A stretch of 64,000 nt of DNA from Macrobrachium rosenbergii (GCF_040412425.1 NC_089762.1:18487712-18551711); one strand, 5' to 3'. Counted from the stretch's first letter, positions 14,470-34,273 are shown. Notes: generated by a model not told the origin, from the letters alone. Numbers and translations: made by a program.

Positions 14470-17073
14470 ATGTCACTGATTTTTCTGAACCCTGGCCAGA
14501 TACCCATAATCACAGCTGATCAGCCAATCTATGCCGTAGCAAAGCAGGTGCAGTGGCAGTGGCCTGATCAGTATGGCGAAGACAAGTATCTGGTAATGTT
14601 TGGTGGTCTGCACATTGAGATGGCAGCAATGACATCTCTTGGTACTCTTCTTCATGGCAGTGGTTGGACAGGAGCTCTGGTGGAGGCAGGAGTTGCTTCA
14701 TCTGGAACTGCAGAATCCTTCCTGTCAGCTGCAAGTGTAACCAGGACACGGCAGATGCACCAGGTTACAGCCTCTAGTTTGTACAAACTCCTGAGGACAG
14801 CATACACTGACTACTGTGCTGAGAAAGCAAACAACAATGAGCAGGCATTAGAGTTTGAGGAGTGGTGTGACCTTCGAAGACAGCAGAGTCCACAGTTCCA
14901 CTTCTGGCACATGGTGTTGTCTATGGAACTTGTGATATTCCTACTGATCAGGTCCTTCCGTGAGGCCAATTTTGTCCTCTACTGCCAGGCATTGCATGAG
15001 CTGATACCCTACTTCTTTTCCAACAATAATACAAACTATGCTCGTAGGCTGCCTATTCACCTCAGGGACATGCTTACCCTAGAGAGTTCACACCCAGAGT
15101 TGCACAAGGAGTTCAAGGCTGGCAACTTTGTTGTGCACAAGACCAGTCGCCAGTTCTCAGCAATGGCTCTTGACCAAGCTCATGAGCAGACCAATGCCTT
15201 TATAAAGGCTGATGGCGGAGCCATTGGGCTGACTGAAGATCCGTCAGCACTCAGAAGATGGATGGTGGCTGGCCCAGAGATCATCCGCTTGGTGTCTGCA
15301 TACGAAACAGAGGTTCAAAGTAAGGAGTCTAATGAGCAGACAACACACCATGAACAAACACCTCATGTGCAGAAGACATTCTTGGAGAGAGTCAGCAAGC
15401 TGTCATTGGCTTTGCAACACTTGGGAAGTCCTTTTCAGGAAGAGAGCCAGGATCTGTATTCCATTGACAACAAAGACATTGCCCACCCCAGCTCAGCAGA
15501 ACTTCTACAGACACACCTTGACAGAGGCCGCACTAAATTTCAGAAGTTTTCAGACTCTTTGGCAAACAATGCAGTCTCCTTCTATGAGCCGATAAAGAAG
15601 AACAGAACTGACTTCTTCAGGCAAGAAGCTGCTCCTGTAGAACAGTCAAAGCAGAAACTTCTGAAGGAGGATTGCCAGCTTTTCTCAAAGCTATTTATAT
15701 CCTGTCAGAGCCGTGAATGTGATCTGCAGGAATTCTTCCAGCACGAGAATCAAACATTCCCAGCTTCCCTTAGTGAGGGTGGTAGGCTGTACACATGTCA
15801 GAAGTCTCAGCTGACCTCGGTCCTGGAGAGTCATGTTACACTAGAAGACAAAGAACCAAAGACTGATGTCCTCATTGTAGATGGATCAGCTTTGGTCCAT
15901 GCCTTGCCACCAAAGAAAGGAAAGACCTTTGAGGGCTATGCACTTTGCGACTTCTTGCCTGTGATACAATCCTATAGCAGCAAGTACACATCATCACATA
16001 TTGTATTTGATGTATACAATACATCCAGCCTCAAAGCTGAGACCAGGCTCCAACGTGGTCAAGGAGGAAGGCGCAAGGTGACAGACAAGAACACAATTCC
16101 ATCCAACTGGCGCAATTTCCTAAGACACGATGCCAACAAGACAGAGTTGTTCCAGTTCCTGGCAGACAAAGTTGCCCAGATGTCTGCCACAAATGTTGTC
16201 ATTGCCACGAAAGGGTCTGCTGTCCTCAGCACTCATGAGGCTAGTCTTCAGGGACTGGAAAAGTGCTCTCATGAGGAAGCTGACACCCGCATCTTTCTCC
16301 ATGCCAAATATGCCACAGAACATGGAGCCAAGACCATCACGGTTAAAGCAAATGACACAGATGTTCTTGTCGTTGCAGTCAGTGCTTTCTCCACTCTCCA
16401 CAATCTAGGGCTAGAGAAGCTATGGGTGGCATTTGGCCAAGGCCAGAGCCTGCGCTGGATTGCTGTGCATGACCTGTGCAACTCTCTGGGCCAGGAGAAG
16501 GTGAATGGCATGCTCTTCTTCCATGCGTTCACAGGCTGTGATACAGTGTCAGCCTTCCGGAGCAAGGGGCAAGAAGACCGCCTGGCAGACATGGAACATC
16601 TTTCCAGAGGCCTCCACTGTGTTCTCCAAACTGAGTCACTACCCTCTCAGAGTGGAAGAGAGTGACCTGAAGGTCCTGGAGAGGTTTGTCATACTTATGT
16701 ATGAAAGATCCAGCACTGCTGGCACTGTGGATGAGGCTAGACTTGATATGTTTGCCAGAAAACAAAGGGCATATGAGGCCATTCCACCAACCAGGGGAGC
16801 TCTCCTCCAACACACCAAGCGTGCTGCGTACCAGGCTGGTTGTGTGTGGGGCAGGCCACCCAGTGTCAGCCACAGCCAGAGAACCCTGCTGAGTGGGGAT
16901 GGCAAAAGTCTGGTGAAGCATGGCAAGTCCTCTGGACAACCAACTCGCCCTTAGCCAAGAGTTGCCAACAGCTTACCAAATGTGGATGCAAAGCAGGCTG
17001 TCGGGAAAGGTGCAAGTGCTACAAGCTGGGTCTTCCCTGCACAGCTCTGTGCACTTGCAAATGTGAAGTCTAG
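14470..17073 (+). pseudogene. PIN/FEN-like nuclease-fold protein with C-terminal CXC domain, frameshifted
   Basis: The first frame runs 731 codons (14470-16665). The ATG at 14470 is probably not the native start, because family-like sequence precedes it in another frame and joins after one extra T near 14482. Visible blocks are NPGQIPIITADQP (residues 7-19), VMFGGLHIEM (42-51), SRQFSAMALDQAHEQ (226-240), VLIVDGSALVHAL (467-479), EEADTRIFLHA (602-612), NDTDVLVVAVSAF (628-640) and FHAFTGCDTVSAF (684-696). The ordered acidic residues D471, E603/D605, D629/D631 and D691 look like a PIN/FEN nuclease core. Family similarity then continues in frame 2 (GKKTAWQTWN to QAGCVWG), entered by one extra G in 16566-16569, and returns to frame 1 by one missing G in 16848-16851. 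It ends at 17073 with CGCKAGC-RERCKC-CTALCTCKC, a tesmin/TSO1-like CXC pattern. Multicopy homologues are common in cnidarian, fish and arthropod genomes, from memory. The function is unknown. Confidence 0.7.
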
Positions 17074-17549
17074 ATAAATATTGCCTCTCTTCAGTAGATA
17101 ATCTAGCTTGAGCATCCAACGTGTCATGCTATGCCTACCTTCTTATCCTCGAATTTTTCAAAGGTGTAGGTTGAGAGACCTATACATAGATTGCTTGCGT
17201 TTAGTCCGTATTTCTCTTTTTTCTTTTTATGGTTACAGTCTTAGACACAATGTTGTATGTGACCATACCATTACTATTTCAGTTGAAAATAGCATATTAG
17301 TTAAACTGTCTGATCACATGAATATACCATTAAATAAAAACAGTTGGTCTCTATGTTCAGCGCTGTGGATAGAAAAAAACTTTATGGCAACCATTTTGTA
17401 CGCCATCTTGGTTACAATTCATTTAGTAAGGGTTTTCAATAAAATGTGTGGTATGGAACATTTTTATAACCTAAAAGTCGAGGTTTAAAAAAAAAAAAAC
17501 TGGCATATTCCATCCAATAGATGCTCCCAAACCAGTGAATCTCAACATA

Positions 17550-17835
17550 GATGGCGGCCATTTTGAAAAATAGCCGCCATCTTGATTTTCAGGTGGCCAG
17601 CGCCCTTTCTAAGAGAGCGTAGTCTTAGGAATGTTTGTGCCAAATTTCATGCTTGTTTCACTATCTGAACGATTTTTACAGCAATCTGCTGCACTAAATG
17701 CTTTCCACGAGTATTTTCGGGGTCCCATTTGCAGTATCTGCAGAATCAGTAGTAAAACAAGGGAAAACTGCAGTATCTACCATTTTTCTCAGTTTTGTAT
17801 TTTTGCAGATACTGCATTCTTCCATTGTAGGGCAA
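17550..17835 (-). repeat. Right terminal inverted repeat
   Basis: This is the reverse complement of the left end. Blocks are gccgccatctt at 17573-17583, gtggccagcgccc at 17593-17605, the conserved 38-bp block at 17637-17675, tctgctgcact near 17683-17695, and the terminal tgtagggca at about 17827-17835. Confidence 0.85.
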
Positions 17836-17944
17836 CATAGATTAACTATGCCTCCCCAGATGGATTTTAAGAAGTGATGACTAGATGACTTACCTGTTTT
17901 TTCTAGTGAACCTCCTCGTATTGAAGTAGCACATTACATATTGG

Positions 17945-17950
<6 letters not shown>

Positions 17951-17980
<30 letters not shown>
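17951..17980. repeat. (CA)n microsatellite
   Basis: 15 pure CA units, about 115 bp beyond the right end of the TIR element. Confidence 0.97.
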
Positions 17981-21059
<3,079 letters not shown>

Positions 21060-21325
21060 ATGAAGTCATTCAGCGCTGAAAGGGAAATTGAGCGTAAAAA
21101 GCTTTTAAAACTGTAACAGGAGGAAAACCTCAAAGCAGTTGCACTACGAAACAATTGTTAGGAGAGGGTGGAAAGTCAGATGGAAGACAGAGAATATGAA
21201 TGGAGGTACAGTAAAAGGAATGAAAGGGTTTGCAGCTAGGGGCCGAAGGGACGCTGCAAAGAACCTTAAGTAATGCCTACAGAGCACCGGGTTAGGTGCA
21301 CTGACAACGCTACCCTTCCTACGGG
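21060..21325 (-). repeat. Decapod-type dispersed repeat, copy B
   Basis: Reverse orientation relative to copies A and C. Blocks match copy D at 39330-39625, including ggaggaaaacctc, caattgttaggagaggg, gcagctaggggccgaagg and taatgcctac/g. No coding function is seen. Confidence 0.85.
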
Positions 21326-21742
21326 GCACACGTAACACGCTTTCAGAGCCTTCGTAAATGGCTCTCTCTCTCTCGTTGATTTAGCAGTAGTATTTTTGAT
21401 TGGACTGAAATGAATATTACGGGAAAGAGATAAAACCACAAGACTTTTGATAAACACGTCAAGTTTGGTTCATTTTTACAGTAGTAATACTCGCATATAC
21501 TCACACTCTTACTTCATCCTGCCTTCTTTTTATGTGGGTAAGAAGTGACAATGGTTTCTTAGAAAGACACGAACTAAGGGATATTAGCAACAATATCTTT
21601 ACTTCGGGACAATTGTTTTCTGGTCCTAGACTGACGTCAAGGTCACCCTTATTTTTCAGAGTTAGTTATTTGAAGAACCCTTTACTCCTCACCTCAGCTG
21701 CTAATATTCCCAGTTTATAATACTCCCTCATGCTGTCATAAA

Positions 21743-22027
21743 AATAAGTTAAGTATATCTTAGTTTAACCAGACCACTGAGCTGATTAACAGCTCTCCTA
21801 GGGCTGGCCCAAAGGATTAGATTTATTTTACGTGGCTAAGAACCAATTGGTTACCTAGCAACGGGACCTACAGCTTATTGTGGAATCCGAACCACATTAT
21901 AGCGAGAAATGAATTTCTATCACCAGAAACAAATTCCTCTAATTCTTCACTGGCCGGTCGGAGATTCGAACTCGCGACCAAGAGAGTGGTAGCTGAGAAC
22001 GGAACCAGCTCACCCAGCGAGGAACTA
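21743..22027 (-). mobile_element. tRNA-derived SINE with target-site duplication
   Basis: On the minus strand the head (near 22027) has a tRNA-like region with an internal pol III B-box-like gagttcgaatctcc (about 21960-21974) and a plausible A-box region upstream. It is followed by a conserved body shared with the copy at 37131-37411 (gaagaattagaggaatttat type block, aggtcccgttgctaggtaac, cctaggagagctgttaa) and the 3' end ggttaaactaag...cttaactt. A perfect 13-bp direct repeat, atgctgtcataaa, flanks the element at 21730-21742 and 22028-22040. This is the hallmark of LINE-mediated insertion. Confidence 0.92.
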
Positions 22028-22040
22028 ATGCTGTCATAAA

Positions 22041-23289
22041 GATGACATTTCACCGTTGCTTGTTGTCAAGAGTAAGAATTTTCCTTTTGCCTTTTGATGG
22101 ACCATTAACATAGACTCAAAAACTGAATGTCAATTACAAAAATGAAACCAAGATATTATATTTATGTTTCGGCAGATATGTAACGCGACAATGTACAAAA
22201 TATATAGAAATCACGGGAGTTTAGCTAAGAATGATGATAAGCTATTAATTACGATGGGACAGTAGAAATACAATTCGTCAGAACTCTCGATGGGTGACAT
22301 GTTGCTTGGAGCCAACATGAAGCAAAGCTGTCGGACAGTTTACAATAGGCAGCATCTGCGCTTTCAGTGAAATCAGTCGGAAAAACTCCAATGCTATATA
22401 TTTTCTGTTGCAAACTTCCTCGTCACATGCACATGTATAGTTACTTGTCGCATATTCCCGTTACATATGTGTAAGGTTTTTTACTTTGGTCGACGAACCT
22501 GAGGTTTGATGTCAAGCAACTGGAAGAACGTTTATTTTCTATAGTTTCAGTACCAAAAATGCCTCTTGCTTCTTCCTAACAGAGTTTTGATGAACAACTG
22601 GGAGGCATGTTCGTTGATTAGATATTGAGTGTAATGGTTCTGAAAGATGAAAGAAAGTTATAGGAATGACAGGGAAAAAATGGTATGTATAAAGACCGGA
22701 AAAAAATCGAATTTCATCAGGAGAATCTGTCTGAGATCGCCAATACCAATAAAAAATATTAGGAAAAGAGATTAAAGACAGGCCTAAACAGAAAACAAGA
22801 GCCATAAAGGTAGAAAACTCATCAATTAGAAATCATTCAGTCAAGGGAATTGAATTTAAGCGACAGTTACATGACAGCGAGAGAAAGAATCAAAGTATCG
22901 CTGTCTACAGGAAAAACAGCGTAAAAGGATGAACGGGGAAAAGTTTTAGTGAGCGTGCGTGCCATATCATAATTGGGAAGTAAAAGAAGAGGATGCATTC
23001 CAGGTAATGTTGACCACAGATCATCAGGAAATATGTAATTAATACATACATGCACATACTCAAATATATGTAAATGTACCAGTATATGCGAAAACTCACA
23101 CATAACATACATATATATACATATGTTTGTATATGTATATATCATATATATATATATATATGATTTATGTGTGTCTCTCTCTATATATACAGGAACAAGA
23201 ACACCAGTGCTAATACCCGTAACATCGCCTTTTTTCTCATTTTGAGTTTCTCTGTCTCCATCATCAGGCTGAAAGACAGAAGAATATGA
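22041..23289. other. Unassigned AT-rich DNA
   Basis: No recognised gene or repeat; only short AT and CA patches near 23100-23165. Confidence 0.6.
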
Positions 23290-23290
23290 A

Positions 23291-23363
<73 letters not shown>

Positions 23364-23380
23364 CTATATAATATATATAT
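23290..23380. repeat. (AT)n microsatellite, interrupted
   Basis: About 90 bp of AT dinucleotides with phase breaks at 'ataata' and 'tttctat'. Confidence 0.95.
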
Positions 23381-25640
<2,260 letters not shown>

Positions 25641-25717
25641 TTACATAATAAATCAGAATGTATGAGTCACTGAAATTATATTTATATAAAATGCCTGTGT
25701 TATGGTTATTTTAGTTA

Positions 25718-28124
<2,407 letters not shown>

Positions 28125-28324
28125 GACCCTTTTCTTGAGTGTAAATCATGGTAATATTGTTGAAATTACACTTAAAATCCCTATGCTTTATAAGGATTGC
28201 TGTCCTCATCGTCAGAGAGAATAAAACTAAATGAAGTATTTTCATTCTCTCCGACGGTAAAGCTTAAGGATTTTATGTTTATTTGTAAAAAATATACCAC
28301 GATTTACACTCAAGAAAAGGGTCC
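28125..28324. repeat. Imperfect ~200-bp inverted repeat (fold-back)
   Basis: The left arm begins gacccttttcttgagtgtaaat and the right arm ends atttacactcaagaaaagggtcc. Inner blocks also pair (attttaagtgt-like with taaggattttatg; cgtcagagagaat with attctctccgacg). The centre is near 28225. There is no coding content, so it may be a MITE or fold-back element. I did not find a convincing target duplication. Confidence 0.8.
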
Positions 28325-28849
28325 CATTTTATCCTCAGCTTCAATGAACGTGATTTTTTTCATAGTTTCCTTACTGCCTTATGACAGTTCTTCTAAATTT
28401 GTGGGTTTCGTACCCTTTTGATAACGAAAAATCTTGAATAGGAATGTATGGCGTTTTTGTGCTTGTGTGTCCTTACCCTTTTATGTAATTGCAGGCACGT
28501 CTTTTCACATGAGTGTCATACAGAGACAGCTTTCCCGGGAACAATCTTTTTTTTTTTTTTTTATCCTTTTGAACTCTTTATGACTCCGCCTTTTTTCAGC
28601 TCAATTTGTCTAACCCTTTCGTACCGCAACGTGAATTTTAGTAAAGCGTAGTCGTCCTCGGTATGGATGAAATGCATCTAAATACCAAATCGCAGTTTAT
28701 CTATTCAGTAATTGACCGCAACTGCCCATTGTTCGTCTGCTATTATGAATTTTTTACCATCACTGTTACTATACGACCTATCTGGAGTTCTTGTCATGTA
28801 CTAGTACTTGCGGAGGAAGACAACGTAAAATTGTAAAAACTTGAAGTGA

Positions 28850-28851
28850 TT

Positions 28852-28894
<43 letters not shown>

Positions 28895-28918
28895 TTTGTT
28901 TGTTTGTTTGTTTGTTTC
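28850..28918. repeat. (TTTA)n-(GTTT)n microsatellite
   Basis: About 12 copies of TTTA followed by five copies of GTTT. Confidence 0.97.
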
Positions 28919-29189
28919 TTGTGACACCTGTTTCATTATCATATAGCACTGGAACAAAAGAAGTGGATTTTGATGTTAATATTTCTTAAATAAATACATC
29001 TCTTGAATAGAAAAAATATATAAAGTGCATAAAAAGTAACGTTTGTCTTATAACACGGAAAAATTAGGAGTAATTACGGAAGATATTCTTTCTGGTTTTG
29101 AAAGATAAGATGATTATATGGAATAATTTTGAAGATTTTACAAAATTAGCGACTGCTATCGGAATATCTAAAATTAGCAAAATGCTGTC
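28919..29189. other. Unassigned DNA
   Basis: Nothing recognised. Confidence 0.6.
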
Positions 29190-29573
29190 ATCAGTTAGGA
29201 TATCTAACTGTTTCAGGTATCTCTCAAAATGCAAAATGCATCAGTTAGGATGTTTCAGGTCAGTTAGGATATGCCTGTTTCAGGTATCTCAGCAAAATGC
29301 CAATGTCATCAGTTAGGATATGCCTGTTTCAGGTATCTCAGCAAAATGCCAATGTCATCAGTTAGGATATGCCTGTTTCAGGTATCTCTGCAAAATGCCA
29401 ATGTCATCAGTTAGGATATGCCTGTTTCAGGTATCTCAGCAAAATGTCATCAGTTAGGATATGCAATGTCATCAGTTAGTTAGATATGCCTGTTTCAGGT
29501 TTCAGCAAAATGCCAATGTCATTGAAACTCAATGTCATCAGTTAAATGCCTGTTTCAGGTTTCTAAAGCCAGG
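29190..29573 (+). repeat. 49-bp minisatellite
   Basis: The unit starts gtcatcagttaggatatgcc and continues tgtttcaggtatctcagcaa. Exact 49-bp spacing is seen between starts at 29305, 29354 and 29403. The flanking copies at both ends are shortened or rearranged, as in an array with internal deletions. The open frame across it is not supported as a gene. Confidence 0.93.
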
Positions 29574-29599
29574 GATTGAAACTTCATTTAAATGCCCAT

Positions 29600-29624
29600 A
29601 TACATACATACATACATACATACA

Positions 29625-29652
<28 letters not shown>
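29600..29652. repeat. (CATA)n microsatellite
   Basis: About 13 tetranucleotide units, shortly after the 49-bp array. Confidence 0.97.
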
Positions 29653-29656
<4 letters not shown>

Positions 29657-30544
29657 GATGTGTATCATATATGCACTATAATTTGTCAAGGTGTATACAT
29701 ATTAAAATGAAAAGAAACTGTTCACTTATTTGCGGTAATGTACATTTATTGATCACCTATTTTGCCCATATGTATAATTTTCATAAACATTTTTTTTGTG
29801 GGCTGTCGATTCAAGTGATATTTTCAAGAAGTGTAGGTATTTCTACGTTACAGAGAATAATATATCAACAATTTTTATATTATTGCTATAACTAACAACT
29901 TTTTAGAAATTGACAACCGTCTTAACGTAACGCGTAAGTGTTGTTTTATCGAAATCGGGTAATGATTTAAAGTTTAAAGCCCCAGTGCCCTCTTCCTTGT
30001 AGCAAACTGTTCCTTACTCTGATTAGATTTAGAAATGTAACCATAATGTGCCTTCAGTATTCATAAAAGCACAAGCCGTGGACGTTTCACATATTCCAAC
30101 AGGGCTCGCGTTCCAGTGCCGACTCTCCGTCCATTGCATGAGACCATTAAATAAACTGGACCGCGTACCCAAATCAACCTCATTCCAGCCGCGACTAAAT
30201 GGATTCCCAGCATTTCACAACAACTGCAAGAGTAGCATTCCTTAACCCCAAAGGAGATGCCACTGTCTTTAAATCTATTACGCAAATGTTCATCTGCGTC
30301 AATCACTTTGACTCTTTTTCTCCCTTTTTTCTCTACTTCATTCTAACAGATATTCGGAAGCTCTTGTTTCTCCCTTGGCGTCTCCGAACCGTGTACTTAC
30401 CCGGCAAATTGGACTACAGATATTCCCACGGGAAGAAGGGCAACGGTGCTCTACCGTTGAGGAACACGCGATTACCCATTTATTGGGTGGCTTCATTACC
30501 AAGGCCTTCAATTTCACCTCATGCCTCTCGCAAAAAAATTAACC

Positions 30545-30547
<3 letters not shown>
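29653..30547. other. Unassigned DNA
   Basis: No recognised gene or repeat. Confidence 0.6.

Positions 30548-30599
<52 letters not shown>
30548..30599. repeat. (GA)n microsatellite
   Basis: About 52 bp of pure GA. Confidence 0.98.
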
Positions 30600-30604
<5 letters not shown>

Positions 30605-31784
30605 AATTGGAGTAAACATGAAAACATATAGTGTTGAAACTTGAGAACAATTAAGCCAATAACAAATGTGTATGGCCTCTAATTTTCAAGTATTAGAGCA
30701 GTAATTGTAGAGATTTTGATAAGGGCTAATATCAGATCTCTCAGATAACGTGTCAAGGCAGTTACAACTGAGCCTTTTCAACTGAAATGTAATGTGACTT
30801 CATGCGAACACCGGTGACCATAAAAAAATTGAGTCGCCCACGTTAGCGCGCTGGAAGGGAAGAAGTGCACACTCGGATCTCGTGCGTAGTAGCCTCGACA
30901 TGCTGAAGACGCAGAAGTTTTGTACAGGTTCTCTTCTGGCTAAAATGGAAGAATATTAAGCCTGCTCTAATTTCCTAGCACGGCACTTACAATGATGATA
31001 TTATATAAATCTAAAATAAGTTGTGAAGAAAAGCTGAGAGTGCATACTTTACGAAATATTAAATTCCTGAAATATCCTTCGGGACTTTCAGTAGGCATAG
31101 CCGTGGTGACGACACTTGTCTGAAATCCCGATACGCCTCGAGTATTTATTCCTCAAATTATCTTATAAAGTAAGGATATCGTACACAGTAACAAATTTCT
31201 GACGATGTACGAAAACCCACGTGTTTTTCCACACTGACGTGGAAGGATCGTTAGGACCATGTATTGAAGGGACTTCAAAAAAGCTAAAACCTAAGAAGGC
31301 ACTATTTGTATGTTATAATCCTAAATTAAATGACCTTTAGACTCAAAAGATGGAACCTCTAGGAAGTGAAAGGTATGTAAATGAAAATTTGTACGCAGTG
31401 TTAGTGGATAATGAACTTTTACAGGCTGACAAGGAAAAGAAAGTTTTCAGTACCCATATCATCAACTTCACCCTTGGTGAGCTTGGTAAAGGTAAAGCAT
31501 TTATATGCATTATTTTTGTGGATACCTTCTTTTACACTTAATTCCCCTCCAACGACAGCATCGCATATAATTTATATCATTATAAAAATAAGTAACTGGC
31601 ATACCTCTGAACGTTTGATTTTTGTAGAAAACTTGCCTCTTGATTATAAAAATTCAAAATATAATGAAACAGTTAATCTTACAACCATCAAAACCTTATA
31701 GATCGAAAAATATAATTTTTTCCTCATTTTAGCATCCTAGTGTGTTGGGGCCCTCTACTCATTACTGAGAAACTCAGCTCGTAT
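30600..31784. other. Unassigned DNA
   Basis: Nothing recognised; only short open frames. Confidence 0.6.
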
Positions 31785-32145
31785 GCCTTATAGGAGATTA
31801 GTGCCCTCAGTGCACCTCACGTGGTTTACTGTAAGTATTACTAAAGGGGGCTTTTGGCAGCATTCCTTGGACCCCTAACTGCACCCACTTTTCATTCTTT
31901 TACTTTACCTCCTTTACCGCTCCCTTTGTTCAGTCTTGCTGTCCAACCTCTAACTATACTCTTAATGCTAATATTGGTTGTCTCCCATTTCCACCCTTAG
32001 ATTCTTGTACTGCAAGTCCTATATTTTCTGAGCCCCGTTCTTTTGTTGTCCAACCACTTAAAACTCCCTTTTTTTTTTACTACATTTAGCACTGAATACC
32101 CGAGAGTTCTCATTGCTTGACTTAACAGCCTAAATTTTATAAAAT
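31785..32145 (+). repeat. Decapod-type dispersed repeat, copy C
   Basis: It contains the same block order as copy A: ttagtgccctcagtgcacctc, gtattactaaagg, ctaactgcaccc, cattcttttactttacctcc, tttagcactgaata and cctaaatttta. It is more diverged than copies B and D. Confidence 0.75.
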
Positions 32146-33131
32146 CAAATCAAACGAGCTCATTCGTAGCTAAATTCGTTCATAATGGGCATAGTGCTGC
32201 CACTGCCGCCCCTGCACCAACCAGTCAGTCCAGCATGGGAACGTTTTTACGTTAGAACCAAATGAAAAAATACCAAGAACATTTAAGTTCTGTACTAAAG
32301 ATCTCACGTGTTTATTTTCAACGTCACACTTCCCGTGATACACCACCAAATCTCGATGTTATTTGGTCATTATTGAAGAACTGATCTCAGCTGATAAGAA
32401 TTGTGTGGAGATACTTAGCATGCATAACTGCCAAGCCAATTAATTTTAAAAGACGCAAACTCTTCCCCGCCCCCAAATTAGCAAAAGGGGTTCTGAAAAA
32501 ATTTGTAACCACTCTGTAAGGATGAGATGAATTCGAAAAGCTGAGGTTTACTGGAGAAGCATATTTCCCTAAGATGCCCAATCACTGGGATTTGGCATTT
32601 TACAACTAACAAACTATGATTTCAAGACCTAAGTACCATCATTTCAGCACAATAACTTTTAAGCAAAAATACCTTGGACAGTTTGATGCAGACTTGAGCC
32701 AAGACTTCTCTGCATCAGTAACTCAAGAGTTAGGTAAACAAAACAATGTGCCTAGAGTTAGATAAAAAAATTTTTTGGTTACCTAATGGACGGAAGTAGT
32801 TACTAAAACATTTGCAACGAATTCTAATGATGCATAAGTAGAACTGATATATACACATGCATGTTCAAGCCCTTGTGTTCACACTTATGAAATCTCACTT
32901 TTATGAAAAGTCATGGAAGGCTGAACACTTGTAGATATATTATACATATATATATATATATAAAAAGTCAGGCATATCCTTTTTTTTACTTCCTTAAGTA
33001 ATTTAAGCTCTTACTCCACCCACTGGTTTTTTCTTTTAGAATTTATTTATATAGCTTAGAAGGCACAAATTATTTTAATGATATAACTTGATGTATTCTA
33101 CAAACAAACAAAATAATATATATAATATATA

Positions 33132-33134
<3 letters not shown>
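32146..33134. other. Unassigned AT-rich DNA
   Basis: Nothing recognised. Confidence 0.6.

Positions 33135-33190
<56 letters not shown>
33135..33190. repeat. (AT)n microsatellite
   Basis: About 55 bp of AT followed by a short GT run. Confidence 0.95.
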
Positions 33191-33842
<652 letters not shown>

Positions 33843-34047
33843 TAGCTAGTTGTCAGTCACAGTTTATCGTTGTTTTTAAATCAAGCGACGGTTCGATTCC
33901 TACCAGGACAAAGAAGTTTTTAATTATATTGCCCCTTTGATGCAAGTTATTCCCAAGATAAAGTGGCTTGATATTAAAGGTACTTGTGGCTTGATATTTG
34001 TGAATACATAAAATTTACGCTCGTGTAAGTGTAAAATTCATATGTAC

Positions 34048-34273
<226 letters not shown>

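Larger units (their letters stand above)
13221..17835 (+). mobile_element. 4.6-kb TIR element carrying a PIN/FEN-like + CXC gene
   Basis: The two ends are long inverted repeats: about 280 bp at 13221-13500 and about 285 bp at 17550-17835. Between them lies a single gene family reading plus. The right end, reverse-complemented, gives the same ordered blocks as the left: tgccctA.aAt terminus, tatctgcaaaa, agtgcagcaga, an almost identical 38-bp block around 13371-13408 and 17637-17675, gggcgctggccac, and aagatggcggc. The tetranucleotide 'cata' directly abuts both ends (13217-13220 and 17836-17839) and could be the target-site duplication, though this is short and the boundary is uncertain by a few bases. 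No DDE transposase, reverse transcriptase or other known recombinase is present. I infer a decayed DNA transposon or a non-autonomous derivative of an uncharacterised class. Confidence 0.75.

Noticed and set aside
14473..14749. Minus-strand frames under the PIN/FEN-like gene (also 16120-16401, 16269-16592, 16529-16939)
   Set aside because: Shadows of the plus-strand coding sequence with no independent motif.
29190..29573. Possible CRISPR array
   Set aside because: The whole 49-bp unit is repeated with no unique spacers, in a eukaryotic context; it is a minisatellite.
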